Assembly (NCBI GenBank): GCA_036925085.1
Contig: JAUPFP010000001.1
Span: 15,476,842-15,540,841, forward strand
Length of the DNA: 64,000 nucleotides
Reading direction: 5' to 3'
Origin: Brachycybe producta
Taxonomy: Eukaryota > Arthropoda > Diplopoda > Playtdesmida > Andrognathidae
The notes under the pieces are model-generated. The model saw only the letters and a program-made list of their open reading frames with translations, searched no databases and was not told where the DNA came from. Below, in pieces: positions 23,601 to 37,258 of the stretch. Each line of letters begins with the position of its first letter. The stretch's first letter is position 1. The position numbers and the translations under genes are program-made.

Positions 23601-26600
23601 CATCATTATCATCGACATTACTCGAATCGTCAACATTTTCACCCATTACAGGGAAGTTCACATGTACTAGCACAGCCTCACTAGATTTTTTTAGCAGTAG
23701 CAAAATTTGTGACTTCAGCAACGGTGGAAGCAATAAGATCTAGATATACTGAACATTGTTCACTATCACTCACCCCAGTAGCCATTTTACTGTATAATAA
23801 GTACAGAATCTCACTAAAACTTTTATATTAAGAATGACTATTACAATTCCGAGTTTAAGAGAAAAAAAAAGCACAATAAACATGTAAATAACAGTGAAAC
23901 TTAATTTACACTGACACTACTATGGGCGCCGCCATCTTGGATCTCTTCTATAGATCTATATACGAACAGAGCAAGGAAAAAAACACGTCCTTCCTCTTGA
24001 GAAGCGAGAATTTATAGAACCAAAATGCCTGAATTTTTTTAACAGCTGGAGCGGGCGTCCTAGCAGCAGTACTTATCTGCTAGGTAGCCTACTCCGCTTC
24101 CCCGAAGTTTCAGTCTCGGATTCAGCTTCCAAGGGCTCTGCCATATTAGATCCTTGGCTGCTGTCCGGGTGGAGGAACTTTCCAGCCAATCCCGACAGGA
24201 TATGGTCGAATTCTTCCCTGAGGAGTTCGCTCACTGGTTTGCACTGGTGGTGCCTCTCTTCGTGTGCCTTTCTGTACGGGCAACGGTAAAAACCGTGGTA
24301 CTTATACCGACTGGGACAGACGTCCTTCCAACCGAAGAACATCTATCCCGTAGGCAATCTCTCTGAATTGCTGCTCGGGATGCATAGTCAATAAAGCCCT
24401 TGCCTTCCGAGCAGTCTCTACGGGGACCTCCACCGTCTCCTTCAGGAGTCTACCATCATGTTCCACCGTACGTGTGATGGTGGAAATGTGGACTCCTGGT
24501 CATAACTGAGTTCCAGGCCCTTATGGACTGCCTATGGCTTCACCATCAGGTGACAAGTTTGCCAGAGATCATGTCACTAGTGTGCCTCCACACTGACCCA
24601 ATCCTCCTGTGGAAGTTGGCCCCATAAAACACCATCTATGGAAATTTCTTCTACAGTGGACTCACCATTCACACCGCTGTTAAGTGCCACCACTTCCAGT
24701 GCCACCCCACCTTTTGCCCCACAGAGATGGTCAGCATTGCAATAGTGTAACACCCCGGTAACTCACCCAGCCGGACTCCGTAGGGGATGGGAGTGCAGCA
24801 ATAGCCACCCTCTTGCACTGCCATGTCCAGGGTGGTGCCGGCGAACCCAAGTCTGCTCTGCCGAATGTCGACGGCCGCATGATTGTCAACCCACGCTTGA
24901 AACCAGCACATGAAGTACCGGCCGACAAGATGGAAATGGGACGGTGAAGACACGGGGACTCCCAACCGTGAACGCCCACCCTCTTGGTGATTTCTCCACA
25001 AAATAAGGTGACACGACCACAGTGAAGTAAAATAATATAAATGAAGATTTATTCAAATATAAACACTTAGTTATAATATACATGAATCTGCTGGACCACT
25101 TGTCCGGCAGAGAACAACCCAAAACAGCAAACAAAGAAGAAAGCACATGGCAGGCCTCCTTGGCCTGCAGCATCTCGTTGAACTTTCCACTTCCAAGAGT
25201 CTACGCTACACTGCTCAGAATATAATGGTGGCTGCCATTATGAGGTTCATGTCGTCTGCTGGGCTGCCTACTATAGCAGACCTAGCAGACATCAGGATTT
25301 AGTCTGCTGCTTCTTCTGGGTCTTCACAATCCTCTCAACTTCCCTGATCAGCCCCGGGATCAGGTCAGTCAAGCAGCAAGGATTGCTCCTGTGAACCCTG
25401 CTCAGGCTTCTAGGATGACTTTGTCGGCGGTGGAACTACCGGAGCGCACGTACCCACCACAGGCACATCCGGGTGTTTCTCCACCCGACTCCAATATCAA
25501 AGTCAGTCCCCCTGAGTCTCGCCGCCACAGTATAAGGAGAGACAGTAGCTGCAGTTGGTGTCGTTGCCTTTGAAGTAGTAGGCGACCAACAATGGAGGCT
25601 GAAAAGTAGTTTTGAAGGGTGGCTCCATCTGGTAGTGTAGATGTCTCATTGTAAAATTGCAAAAAAAAGTTCATTTATTTGCGCTAGAGCAGTAAGACAG
25701 TAGGAAAAAGAAAATAAAATTTAATTATTCATAGGGTTGGATAAAATAAACAAAACTTTATCAATGTAGATTTAAATTAGAACTTTTTTAATTTTAACTT
25801 TTTACCTTTTTTAATATAAAAAATATAATTAATTAATAATTAACTCATTTTATTCATGTATTCAACTCATTATATAATTGCACAAATTAATTCTTACAAT
25901 TCCAAATTACAATGTGTAAAACAAAAAAAAGATTCTAGAATCCTAGTATTTATAGTTACAATCCAGTAATCTTAAGCAGCTTTCTATCTATTCTCTTAGC
26001 ATTTTTAATCTTACTGTTATACTTTTTCAAAGTATAATAGATAAGCATCCGTATGAAGTACACAAGGAAACTATGAAGTGGAAAATCTTTACAAAAGGGT
26101 ACATTGTTAATGTTGAGTTTTAAACGGCTCACAGTAGTTTCAACAAGGTTACTATTATGAAAATTGTTTAAAAAATCATTTTGTGTTAACGCCTCACACT
26201 GTTCAATAAAAGAAACAAAATAATGGGTAGGAACTGTTAGCCCTTCAAAATTACCCTTTTCATAAGAGTATGCTCGAAAGTGAGTGTAGAGCCTTGCAGG
26301 ATCATCTAGTTGTACATCATTTCCAACAGTGTTTTACTTACATTCTACACAATTAGAATGGTGTTTTATAGCATACATTGCTAAAAAGCCACAAACATAA
26401 AGAAAAGCATTTTTTCATCAGCATCTGGATTAAGAACATTCTGTGGTATTTCTTATAACAACATTTCTGATTCATAAAGTTCCTTTTGTTGGTCACCATC
26501 AGCTTCATTTTTAGGCAGAACTTCAATTGCTTTAACCAATGTCAATAATAGTTGGTTTCCATCATCAACACAATTAGATCCTTTGGATGGAGTTAGAAAA

Positions 26601-29600
26601 TTGTTCAAACAAGCTTGTTTATAGAAATGGATAAATTGTGCTGGTGTAGGGTTGTCAGAAAATCCTCCTCTTTGTCTCATAATACAAAAGAAATTCTCCA
26701 GCACATCTTGGTTAAGTCTCCTAAATGAAACAGCTATTATTTATTAATTTTGCTTTTTAGAATAAAAATTTACCTAGTTAAGAGAAACTGGAACCCATGG
26801 TTTTCTTGAAGAAATATCCATAGCTCCAAGAGTGCTGCAATAGAGACACCCAACCATAAAAGCACTTTATGAGTTTGCTTTTATTCCTGCCATTAATACT
26901 TGACACTTTCAATGTTTTCAGCCATGAAGCACATTCTTTCAGATAACTCACATGTAGAGAGCAATCTGAAATCCCAGAACTATAAATAATAATTAGTATG
27001 CATATTTAATGAAATTTCATACTTATATATTTCATGCTTGAGCTGTTGAAACAGTCATACAGTTTGTCAAACCTTTCTACAAAGTTTGCTGTTGCAGCAC
27101 AGTCTGAAGGCAAAGTTCCTGAAATATTAACAACAGCACTGATATAGCAAGGTATTTCTTGGATGAAACAAGTTATTTAACTACCATTAGCAATGTAAGG
27201 TGATATCCCAGAATTCACAGAATGGCTGAGAACTTGTGTTGCTAACTTCGCTTTCATTTTTGAGAAATTGTTCAGGTTGACATGCTGAATGGAGACCCTT
27301 GGAGCTTGTTTAAATTCCATTCCCATATCCATAGTAAAACATTTTTCTAAGTGCTCCCATTTAGCAGTTTGGTTGTCCCATGTTACATGATTGGCACGAA
27401 GGACATTACATGCACTTTTAATTAAGTGTGGGGGGTCAAAAAAATAAAATATTTTTTCTATCCTTCACAAAATAGGGGGTTTCGAAAGAGACATTCATTT
27501 TTTTTCGATAGTTTGAAGAAGTTACTTCCCTGACCGGTCACTACTGCAACTACTTCCAATGACACCTCATTGGCCCAATCGATGCATTTCATCATCATAT
27601 CTTTTACAGTAGATGATGCAGCGGTGGTAGAAGTAAGCACATAAGCAATAGGTTGGTGCCACTTTTTCTTTATTTCACTGAGCAGAAACGCCATTGCACT
27701 TCTGGCTGGATCATTAAATCTTGTACCATTTCCATAATCTTCAAATCCAACAATTTCATCTTTTTTCTTGCTGTAAAATTTGATTGCCATTTCATCAATG
27801 CATAGAGTGCATATCTTTTCTTTTGGGTCCATATTTTTTACTTTTTCATTAATGCTGTTTTCAAATCATCATTAAACCCAGGTTCAATTTTTATTTTGTC
27901 AATAAATCTGTGAAGGACTGTAAGTGATGGCAATTTAAAAATTTTCCGAGAAACTTATACGCTTTTGAAGAATTGGAACCAAATATCATATGAGCTATCT
28001 AATTTAAAAAAATTAACTAGAGAATTTCTTTGTACCCTGGTTTGCTTCTTCAGTAGAATTTCTTTTTTTCATTTCAGTTTGTGGGTGTCTTGTCAGAGGC
28101 CGTCGAAGCTTATTATTCTTTTTAGAATGTTTTATATGAAAAATTGTTGGGGCTGCATTCCATATAAAGCTTTTCTTTTGTCCATTCATGAACATGGAAT
28201 CTTCAAAGTCATTTTGGCATAAGAATAACTTCCTGTTCAGATCCGCTCCAATTTTCTTCAGCAAATCCTCTCTCCGGCAATTTATGACCCATAGCTTTGA
28301 TCTATAATTACTTTACACAACAATGAATTTAACTGCTATACTAACACCACATTAAGAAATAATTAGTACTGTTCATACGAATTATACATTTTTAAATATT
28401 TTTTATTTTACATTATGAAGTATTTTACATGTGTAATTGATGGCAACCTTGTAAAAACAAACCATTGTTTTTAAAGAAAAATTGATTTATTTATTTAATT
28501 ATATTTTTTCAATCAAATTCATTTCAAATCAAACAACTCTGGTTAAACATCATGTTTATCACAGCCATGTGTATCAAACTCACATTTGAAATTACACCTG
28601 TATTCTAGTCATGCAAACACAAATAATAAACAAATAAATTAAATACCTATTTGCATCCTTGGGAAATGTAAAAAATGACATATTTTTGTTTTCCTTTCTG
28701 TTCCCACACGGCACAATGACGTCCGTTGGACATCCAATGGGTTTAGTCAATGGATTATCATGATATCCAGTGGACCTCCATGAATATCCCAATTGCCTTT
28801 ATTAGATGTAATGTGGATGTCCGTATGTCCCACCTATGGATGTAGATAGAACATCCATTATGGATGACTGTGGATATCCAGTGTGCATGTCATGGATGTA
28901 GGTAGAACATCCATCATGGATGACTGTGGATATCCACTGTGCATGTTGTAACAACCCGACTGGGTGCTACAACAACCCCGGCAAGTTTTCCCCAACTTAC
29001 CTTCGCTGACTTCCGTTGGGACGGGCCTCAGCACGGGCCAGCCCTCCTCTCGTCCGTCAGTGAACACGGGCAACGTTAGATGGATCGTCCAGTCCCACCA
29101 CCAGGGCTGCCTCCACAGCTTGAGCTGTCGCCACACCCTCCCCTGTTTCCAGGGCAATGGGTACGTCGGCGATGTTCTCAAGCCATATCTTGTAAGAGCC
29201 TTCTTCTGTGGCTTCGGCAATTCCTGCCACCGCCAACAGACCCCGGCCACCTAAGGCTTTACGATGGGGCTCAATGAGAAGCAGCTGTCCAGGGCCAGCA
29301 TGCTCTATCAGACTCACGTGAACCACTTTCTGTTCATGAGCCGATAGCCAAACGTTCTCCAACAGTCGCAGGGAACAAACTTCCCCGCTCCTAATTGGAG
29401 AACTGGTCTCAGCGAGATTGGTCAACCCACCCATCCACCTTTTCAGGCTCCGCAGGCATTCCTTCCAGTAACCCGAAAGGAAGGAGTAGCAGAGGCTCTA
29501 CAGAATCGTGAAGCTTCGCCAACGCCTCCAACAACGAGTTGGGAAGTTGTACCGTTAGTACCCTGCAAAGCCTGATCGGCCAGTGCGGCAAGAAGAGCAT

Positions 29601-32600
29601 CCGGATGTGCATTCCAGATGTCTTCCCGGAAATAAACTTTCCGGCTCCCGATGTCCAACATCAACCCAAACCGGGAAGCCAGGTCAACACCTATTATGGA
29701 TTCCCCTTCACCCTCAATGAGAAGATGGGTTCGTATGGACCGTCCGTGGATTGCCATGCCCACGTACACAACTCCTATCGCGATGGAGTACCTGTTCATA
29801 CCCATCAGGCATGAGGGGAGGTTAACCTCCTGCACCGGTAACCCCATCTCCTGTGCCACCGACATGCTCATTACCGATACCTCGGCACGGTGTCGACGAT
29901 CGACTCAACCAGCCGACCCTCCATCGACACCAGAACACGCGGTGCCCCACGCAAATACGCACGGCTTTGCAGTTTGGGAATGGGCAACCGTCGTTGCCCG
30001 ACATCACTTTTTCGAGGCTCATTCGTTCTCAATTCCACATGGGATGGTCGTACCGGATGCTCTGGGGCCTGGCTTCTAGTCTCCACACCGGGAGACCCAC
30101 CAGGCCTCGGTTACAGCATGGGCGCACCAATGCTCGAAACCCTTGTAATGCCTGTACCGTTCGGACCTTCCTCCCCACTATCAGGGAAGAAAGGTGCCAC
30201 CCAGCTCTCCAGCTGGGCAAGCGCAGCTTCCAGTGTGGGCATTGCTCTGGAAACACCCAACGGGTAATTTCTGGGTCCGCAGACTTAGCCAGAGGCACCC
30301 CTGCTTCATGCAGGATACCCACATATCTGGAGACTGCCCGAAGGTACGCTCCTTCCTTACTTCGCCGGCATTGCCAGGCACCTGAGTTTTTAAGCAATAC
30401 CGGTCGACTGCAGCTCAGTTCTACAGTGACCGGTGCCGGTTTGACGAGGGCGGGCCCTCGTCTCTGGCAACAGGCAGATAGAACATCTGTATCAATTATG
30501 GTGGACAGATACTACCGGCCCTGCAGTACCATGGGTGCTAGACCCGGCATGTACCGCACCACTGGGCTTTCGCCCGGTGGTACTCGAGCAACCTGTCCTT
30601 GGGCAACTGCCTTCTGACAGTCCTTAAGGTGATCCATCTGGTTACACCGAAAGCACGGACCTGGTTGTCTACGAGTAGGACCTCCACCTCCACCTCCTGT
30701 GGACTTATTTCTACCCTGGCTCCGCCGCTTCATTTTTTTACCCTTCTGCCCTCCGGTCTTGGCAGTAGCTCCGTCCGATTTGGACGGTGCCGCTGCCTTT
30801 GCCCCCGAAGAGGTAGAAGCCGACAAAGCAGAGCTCTTGGGCTGTGCCACAGCACCAGAGGCCTTGGCCGCAGCCTGGGTTCCTGGTACCGTTGTGGCAA
30901 CCTGGTCTGCTCAATTTTATATTTTGATTGAGCAGACGAATTTGCCTATGGTGGTCTGCCTGACAGCTACAGTAGGCTGTTGGGATGGACGCCTTTTTGG
31001 TGCCAGCAGACCTCACCATGAAGTCTATGGGTGAGAGGTCAGATGTGACCTCTGTCCCCTCCAGGTGGAGTTGCCTGGAGGTTTCCTGTGGCCTAGTCAG
31101 CCACAGGATCTGGGGAGTTGGTTGTAGGCTTTGAATCTGACTAGACCTGTGGGTGGAGGTCTGGGTGACCTCCAATGTCTGGCATACAGTCTCTTTGTTT
31201 GCCTTTGGCCTTGTGGCCTTTTGTTTTATCTAGTGCCTGTCTGGTTGAATTAACCAGCCAGTGGTGTAAATAATACTGCCATCACCTTCGTTCATCGTAA
31301 GTGTAAATAAAACACTTAATTTTATTTCATCTTACTTTGTGTCCGTGTCGTTTATTTGGGGAGTACCGCGGAGGGTGGGTTTCCCCGGTTGGGGCAACAC
31401 CACCGTCTTCACCGACTTGTTTCGGCCGGTACTTGTGTCGGCTCGCGGTAGAACAACGGTTCTACCGCGATATTCTCGGCGTGGCGGCGTGGTTTTCGTC
31501 CGTGTCCGTCGAGGGTGGCTCCAAGGAGCCGACACGTCTCCAGGAACACCGTGGGAGAGGCGGCTACGGGTACGGTCCCGTCCCTGTAAGGAGCCGCTTA
31601 GCGGTAAGTTTTACGTCCGTTTTGGGATTGAATTTACCAGGGTATTGTAACGGTCCGGCGGGACATTACACCGTCAGGGTACGGGCAGGTGACGCTCCCG
31701 CTATCAGCATGTTGGCCTCGACCAACATTGCCTCAGTGGTAAAGTCCCTTTCTGTCTCGGCCTTCGATCCCCAAAGAGGTCTGAGAATCTCCGGCTGTAG
31801 TTTCTTCTTGTATCAGAAGAGTCGATAAGACATACTCACCAGGAGAAACTCGTTCCTCCAGCTGAACAAAGCGCCAGTAGAATGCCTGGAGTTACTCCGC
31901 AGGCCCTTGCTTCATGGCCTCGAAACGGTCAAAACAGGCCTGTGCCTGATTCTTAGTCCCAAAGCGGTGAAGCATAGCCTGGCAGGTTCGGCTAGAACTC
32001 CACCAAACAGGCGTAATGTTCTTCACCCGGACCATCCAGCAGGTACGTAAAGAAACTGCACCTGGCCTCATCCGTCCAGCGCTGAGCTTTGGCTTCGAAC
32101 TGTCGGAGAAGAGGCGTAATGTCCTCTCGTCCATCATACCGAATGAACGAGTGAACCGGGTTAAAAAACCCGAACGCCTGAATCTCCGACGGGACAGCTG
32201 GTGCAGGCATCCACAGCACGGTGCTTACCCGCCGTGGTGCCCTTCTCCGGTTCCCCGAAGTCTCAGCATCAGGATCAGCATCCACGGGATCCACCGGGCG
32301 GAGGATCTTTCAGACCACCTCCCGCAGGAGCGGTCCGGGTTCCCCCTCCTGGAGGCATTCGCCCGGCCTGAGCCGGCGGCGCCTCCCTCTGTGCACCCAC
32401 GGTGCACGGGCGACGGTGTGAACTCCGGTGGCCCCTCCATGGGAATTGCACCCTGCAACCGCAGGCGGTCAATCCCACGGGCAACCGACCGGAGTTGCTC
32501 TTCGGTCATCGACGCCAACCATGACGCTGTGTCCACCGAACTGGCACCCGACTGGGACCTCTCCTCTTCACGTAAGAGGCCACCTCCTGGTCCAACTGGA

Positions 32601-35600
32601 CGGGAGGCGGTAGAGGTTAACAGGCCGGCCTTTGGCCGTCCGCCTGTCCCAGCCGGGGTCATCGCAACCCCGTCTTCACCGTCTAATGGTGCTCCACCGA
32701 TGACACTGCCCCCACGGTGCGGCCACACCATCACAGTCTCCGGTTGGAGGTTGGTCCGTAGGGACACCCCCTACAGCACCTACCTCCGTGGAATCACCGT
32801 GTCTGTTCCCGCCCACAGCACCCCCAACCGGGTGCTGCCTCACCGGCCGACTACCACGGCCGACGGTGTGGGAACGCAACTCCAAACCTTCCAACAAACT
32901 GCTTCCCCGACCAGACATCGGGAAAACAGGGTCTTGGCCGATTTCGTCCGTGCGAACACAGGCAAAACTGGCCACCACTTGTCGAAAGGGTACCCTACCG
33001 TAAACTACGGTGAATTTAAAGACAAAAGTCTGCAAACACCAACAATTAATGGTAGAACCGTAAACTACCGCAGTTCCACGGACAAAAGTCCGTGTCTCAC
33101 GGTCAGATTTACGGTGGAGTCTCCTTTTTACCGTTTTCGACCGGTGATGTACGGACAACCGTTCGTTATTCACCGTCTATTTGCGGTAAACAGCCCTTCA
33201 CTATCCTCGAACGGAGATACATGGACGACGGTCCGTAATCTACCGTCCACCAATGGTGAGACCGCCTTCTTACCGTGTTCGAACGGTGATTAACGGATAA
33301 AAGTCCGTAATCCACCATCTACTTACGGTAAAACTTGACCGTAACCCGGTTTTACCACGGTATCACGGACAACGGTCTGTGTCCCACGGTATATCACCGG
33401 TAAACCTGGCCGTAGACGGGTTTCCGCCGTAGTCCTACGGACAATAGTCCGTGCCCTACGTTGTACCACCTGTCCACCGGACAAGCTATGATTAAGTACC
33501 GCTATCCCACGTGGGGACGGTCCTGCACGGTCAACCACCGTGCCCACTGCCCTACTTATGGATAGCCTAGGGCTTTCCCCGGTAACTACCGCAGTATCAC
33601 GGACAACTGTCCGTGTCCCACGGTCCTTCACCGGACTACTATGCCCTAAGCCACGTTCGGCCGTAGTTCCGTGGACAAATGTCCATGTCCTACCGGCACA
33701 CACATGACTCCGGTCGAACCGACCACACAAGAGAGACTGGCGGTAGCGCTACCCGGCGCCTCCACCAATTGTAACGACCCGACTAGGCGCTACAACAACC
33801 CCGGCAAGTTTTCTCCAACTTACCGTCGCTGACTTCCGTTGGGACGGGCCTCAGCGCGGGCTAGCCCTCTTCTCGTTCGTCCGTGAACACGGGCAACATT
33901 GGGTGGAAGTCTTTCCCGATGATCAACGGTCGAAGAACCACCGAACCGTACGGAGAAATCACGGTAAACCCCCGATGGATCTTACCGTGCTTTTCGACGT
34001 GAAGCACCGGCTGACATGACGAAACACATGCCGGAAACGGACTATGAAAGACAGCATAACCTCGCCGTAAACCCCCACCCTCCTCGCGGTAACTTCCCCC
34101 ACAATTATTACAAGAGTAATAAAGAAGACACAGACAACAGTGAAGTGAAAATATACAAGAATATAATTTATTCACACAAAAGCAAATGAATAAACACTTA
34201 CTCAATTAAAGCAATAAATCTCCTGGTTATTCCAACCAGGAGATAAGGTGCAGAACACCCACACAAGCACAAGGCAAAAGATGAATGGTGGCCATCTTGG
34301 CCACTTGATGAAAGAGCACTCAAAACAAACACCTGCACACAGCATAAGGGTTTAACTCACTGCCCATATAATAATGGCCACTGCCATTATATACACCCCC
34401 AGGCTGCTCCACCTGGGGAGGACAGTGACCCTTGCTGGCCATTTTGTTGTCTGCCTGGCAACCAATTTGAGGTGCCTAGCAGACGACAGCAGGTATTTTG
34501 TTTTGCTCTCCAAGAGAGCAAAACTGGGTCGTCACAATGTCATGGATGTAGGTAGAACATCCACCACAGATGACTGTGGATATCCAGTGTGCATGTTATG
34601 GATCTCTAAAGAATTTTTCCCAGAACATTGTTATTACATCCAGAAGATGCACAATGGATGTCCAAGGCTTCATGTAGAGCAGTGTTTCTGAAACTGTGGT
34701 CTGTGGCCCTCCAGTGGACCGTGAGGTTCCTTCAGGTGGGCTGCAAACAAATCCAAAAAATGATCAACGTAAGTTGAACAATTTTTGGATTCTTTTGCAG
34801 CCGAATGAATATATTCATTGTGAGTGTAAATTGTCAATGACAAAACATTTGATACATGAATTTCACACTATAGTAAAATTATTCACCTTATTATTTTTTT
34901 ATTTTCATATAAGAGTAAGAGCATAGATAAGTAGTTACAGCAAAGGACTTAATAAAGAAACTGAAATACAAATGAATAATGAATGTCAACTTACACATGA
35001 AATTAAGATTTTTTCCATGAACCATCAATATGTAAAACCATTTAAAATGCTTCTTTTTTAAAAGTTTTAAAAGTTTGCAAGTCTGTGCTCTTTTAGCTGT
35101 TAGTCGTTCTCTGGCTGTGTAGCTTTATTAATTGAGAAAAACCAACAGTAAAAGTTGATAAGGTTCGAAGGTCACTGAAGACCTGTACGTTAAACTCAAA
35201 TTGACTCAATAACCATTTATAAAAAATATTTTATTTAAACATAGCAATTGCAGTAGATTTAATATGAAAATGAAATAATATAAAATCCCAAATACCCATA
35301 AGCAAGATTCAAGAAAAATAACATGCCTGATTACATGCAAAAATATTCTTTATATTATATAAAAATGAGTACTTAAAATACATATTAAAGAAACAATTAA
35401 GAAGTGTAGTGACTTACAATACAAGTAGTAGAACCTTCATTGCAGATAGCTTCCAACTTTGACAAAGGGAGGCTTAGTACATTTTTCAGTTTTATTTCAG
35501 AGATACTTTCTAATAAAAAAACCAACAATCACAAAATTATGGTAACTTATGTGACTTCAGACAAAAAGACCGACAATCCAAAGATTATGGTAACTTATGT

Positions 35601-37200
35601 ACTGTGAGACACAAAGACCGACAATCCAAAGATCATGGTAACTTAAATGCCTGCTGACAAAAAGACCGACAATCCAAAGATCATGGTAACTTAAATGCCT
35701 GCTGACAAAAAGACCGACAATCCAAAGATCATGGTAACTTAAATGCCTGCTGGCAAAAAGACCAACAATCCAAAGGTCATGGTAACTTAAATGCCTGCTG
35801 ACAAAAAGACCGACAATCCAAAGATCATGGTAACTTAAATCAGAAAGACCATCCAGTTTCCAACTGAAATATACCAAGCTCCTCCTTGTCACTCCAGTTC
35901 AAGATTCTTCTGAGAGAAAGGTTGTTGGAGGCAGGTCATCTGCCACATTTCTTGCTTTTAGCCAAAATGTTGGCCTTTTCATATAAGTTTTTTTTTCATA
36001 GAGAATCATTGGCGCCTTGTGATTGGTAGATGAACTTTTAGCACTATTAACCTTATTTGCATATGAGCTCGACAATATTTTTTATACAAAAAGTTGACAG
36101 TAATAAATTTATAACCATGAGAAAATATATTTAAGTTGGGGTCTTAAATACATTCTCAAATGTGGATTGGGAGTATTTGAGAACATTTCCTTTTGGAGTT
36201 CTATAAGTTCTCATGCCCTCTTGTGACCCTAGTTGAAGAGTTTCTTTTTGAGAATGATTAAAAATTATTCAACTTGTGGCAACCCACATATAACTTCAAT
36301 ATCGCTAACATGAAGCAATGTGAGTATTAATACAAGATAAATGATGGTAATATAAATCAACCTAACTTCCTTTGAAAAGGCAACCACCAGTATTTTCATA
36401 AATAATGTAACAGGGCCTTTATTGAAAAAAGGAGGGACTTAATTGCAACTTTGGAAGTGTGAGAATAAACTTGAGCTCTATGCAATAAAAGAAATAAAAA
36501 GAATACATAAGTATAATCTGCATAGGCCTAAACTTTAAAAAACCAAACTGATAGCTAAACATTAAAACACATTATATCAGTTCAAAATTATTTATACAAT
36601 GCCTATGAAATGATTTAAAATAGTAGGAAAAAGCATAAGGACATTAGAAGAGTAAGATAACCACAATAAAACAACTTGAAGAATGTATAAAACATAAAAA
36701 CTAAAAAAAATGCATAAAACATGCAAAACTTCTAATGTGAATAAACATGGAATATGAATAACATGGTACTCAATACACCTTAAAAGGTTTTTGTAAAGAA
36801 CTAGGAGGGGAGAAAAATTACTTTCCTTACACGTTTCATAAGAGGGGAAGAGTTTTAACAATAGAGTTAAATGAGAAAAGAGGGTGAGAGCTAAATGTTT
36901 AAAAAGTCATGGAGAAATCCTGGCTGTGTAGGCCTATGTTACAGATAGGCCTATCTAGAATTGTGTCTGGTTTTCATATAAACATGCTGAGAGTAAATGA
37001 AGGCCAGGACTTTTTATATTTCCCTAGTTTGCTGGACTTCTGTTTATTGGCAGAGGGGATATAATACTGCAAACAGGGGCCATATGAAATGTTAAGAAAA
37101 ATACTTCTATAATATATAAACAAGTAAATAAAACCAAAAAGTAAAGTTCATCAATCATTATATAACATCCTAATAAGCTTGTAAATATAATAAAATAATG

Positions 37201-37258
<58 letters not shown>

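Larger units (their letters stand above)
20559..24016 (-). mobile_element. Jockey/CR1-type LINE, near full length but decayed
   Basis: Minus-strand order: a 5' UTR beginning near 24010 with GATCCAAGATGGCGGC; ORF1 (22951-23733); ORF2 with endonuclease (about 22000-23012) and reverse transcriptase (about 20640-21950); and an (AAT)n tail. It sits inside the gag of element D. Both ORFs are interrupted. ORF2 seems to stop at the thumb-like motif CSIMEYALI without the usual following stretch, so the 3' coding end is shortened. The clade call is by motif only. Confidence 0.8.
19565..24745 (-). mobile_element. Gypsy-type LTR element D, gag (fossil) split by a LINE
   Basis: Minus-strand gag pieces lie on both sides of a LINE. 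24017-24745 holds the Gag N-terminal region, ending in an acidic stretch near 24100-24200. 19565-20558 holds the capsid-like segment (VHSFTCYNGQEDLAP, cf. element B's VHSFIRYDGREDI) followed by a CCHC knuckle CYGCHQMGHLKYDC at about 19840. No LTR is recognised as its own. It is old, with many breaks. The LINE insertion point is marked by a short repeated TTAT. Confidence 0.7.
28947..34536 (-). mobile_element. Gypsy-type LTR element B, internally deleted (fossil)
   Basis: Minus-strand parts: 5' LTR 33770-34536; a primer-binding-like site at 33752-33767; a long leader (about 32800-33750) full of ACGGT-type inverted words; Gag (about 30500-32770, interrupted by a solo LTR); a retropepsin-like region (about 29440-29940); and a short piece of 3' LTR (28947-29086). 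RT, RNase H and integrase are absent. The ATGT target duplication is intact at 28943-28946 and 34537-34540, so the deletion happened within one inserted copy. The two LTR pieces agree at about nine bases in ten. The remaining frames are broken. Confidence 0.88.

Noticed and set aside
32016-33293. A 425-codon plus-strand frame
   Set aside because: It is antisense to Gag and the leader of LTR element B and reflects that element's GC-rich composition. No homology was recognised.
35560-35840. CRISPR-like array
   Set aside because: The regular repeats have no unique spacers and the sequence is eukaryotic. It is a minisatellite.
35557-35892. Repeat protein with SYHDLWIVGLF units
   Set aside because: The 48-bp minisatellite has a period divisible by three, so it stays open by chance. 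No promoter, homology or splice evidence.
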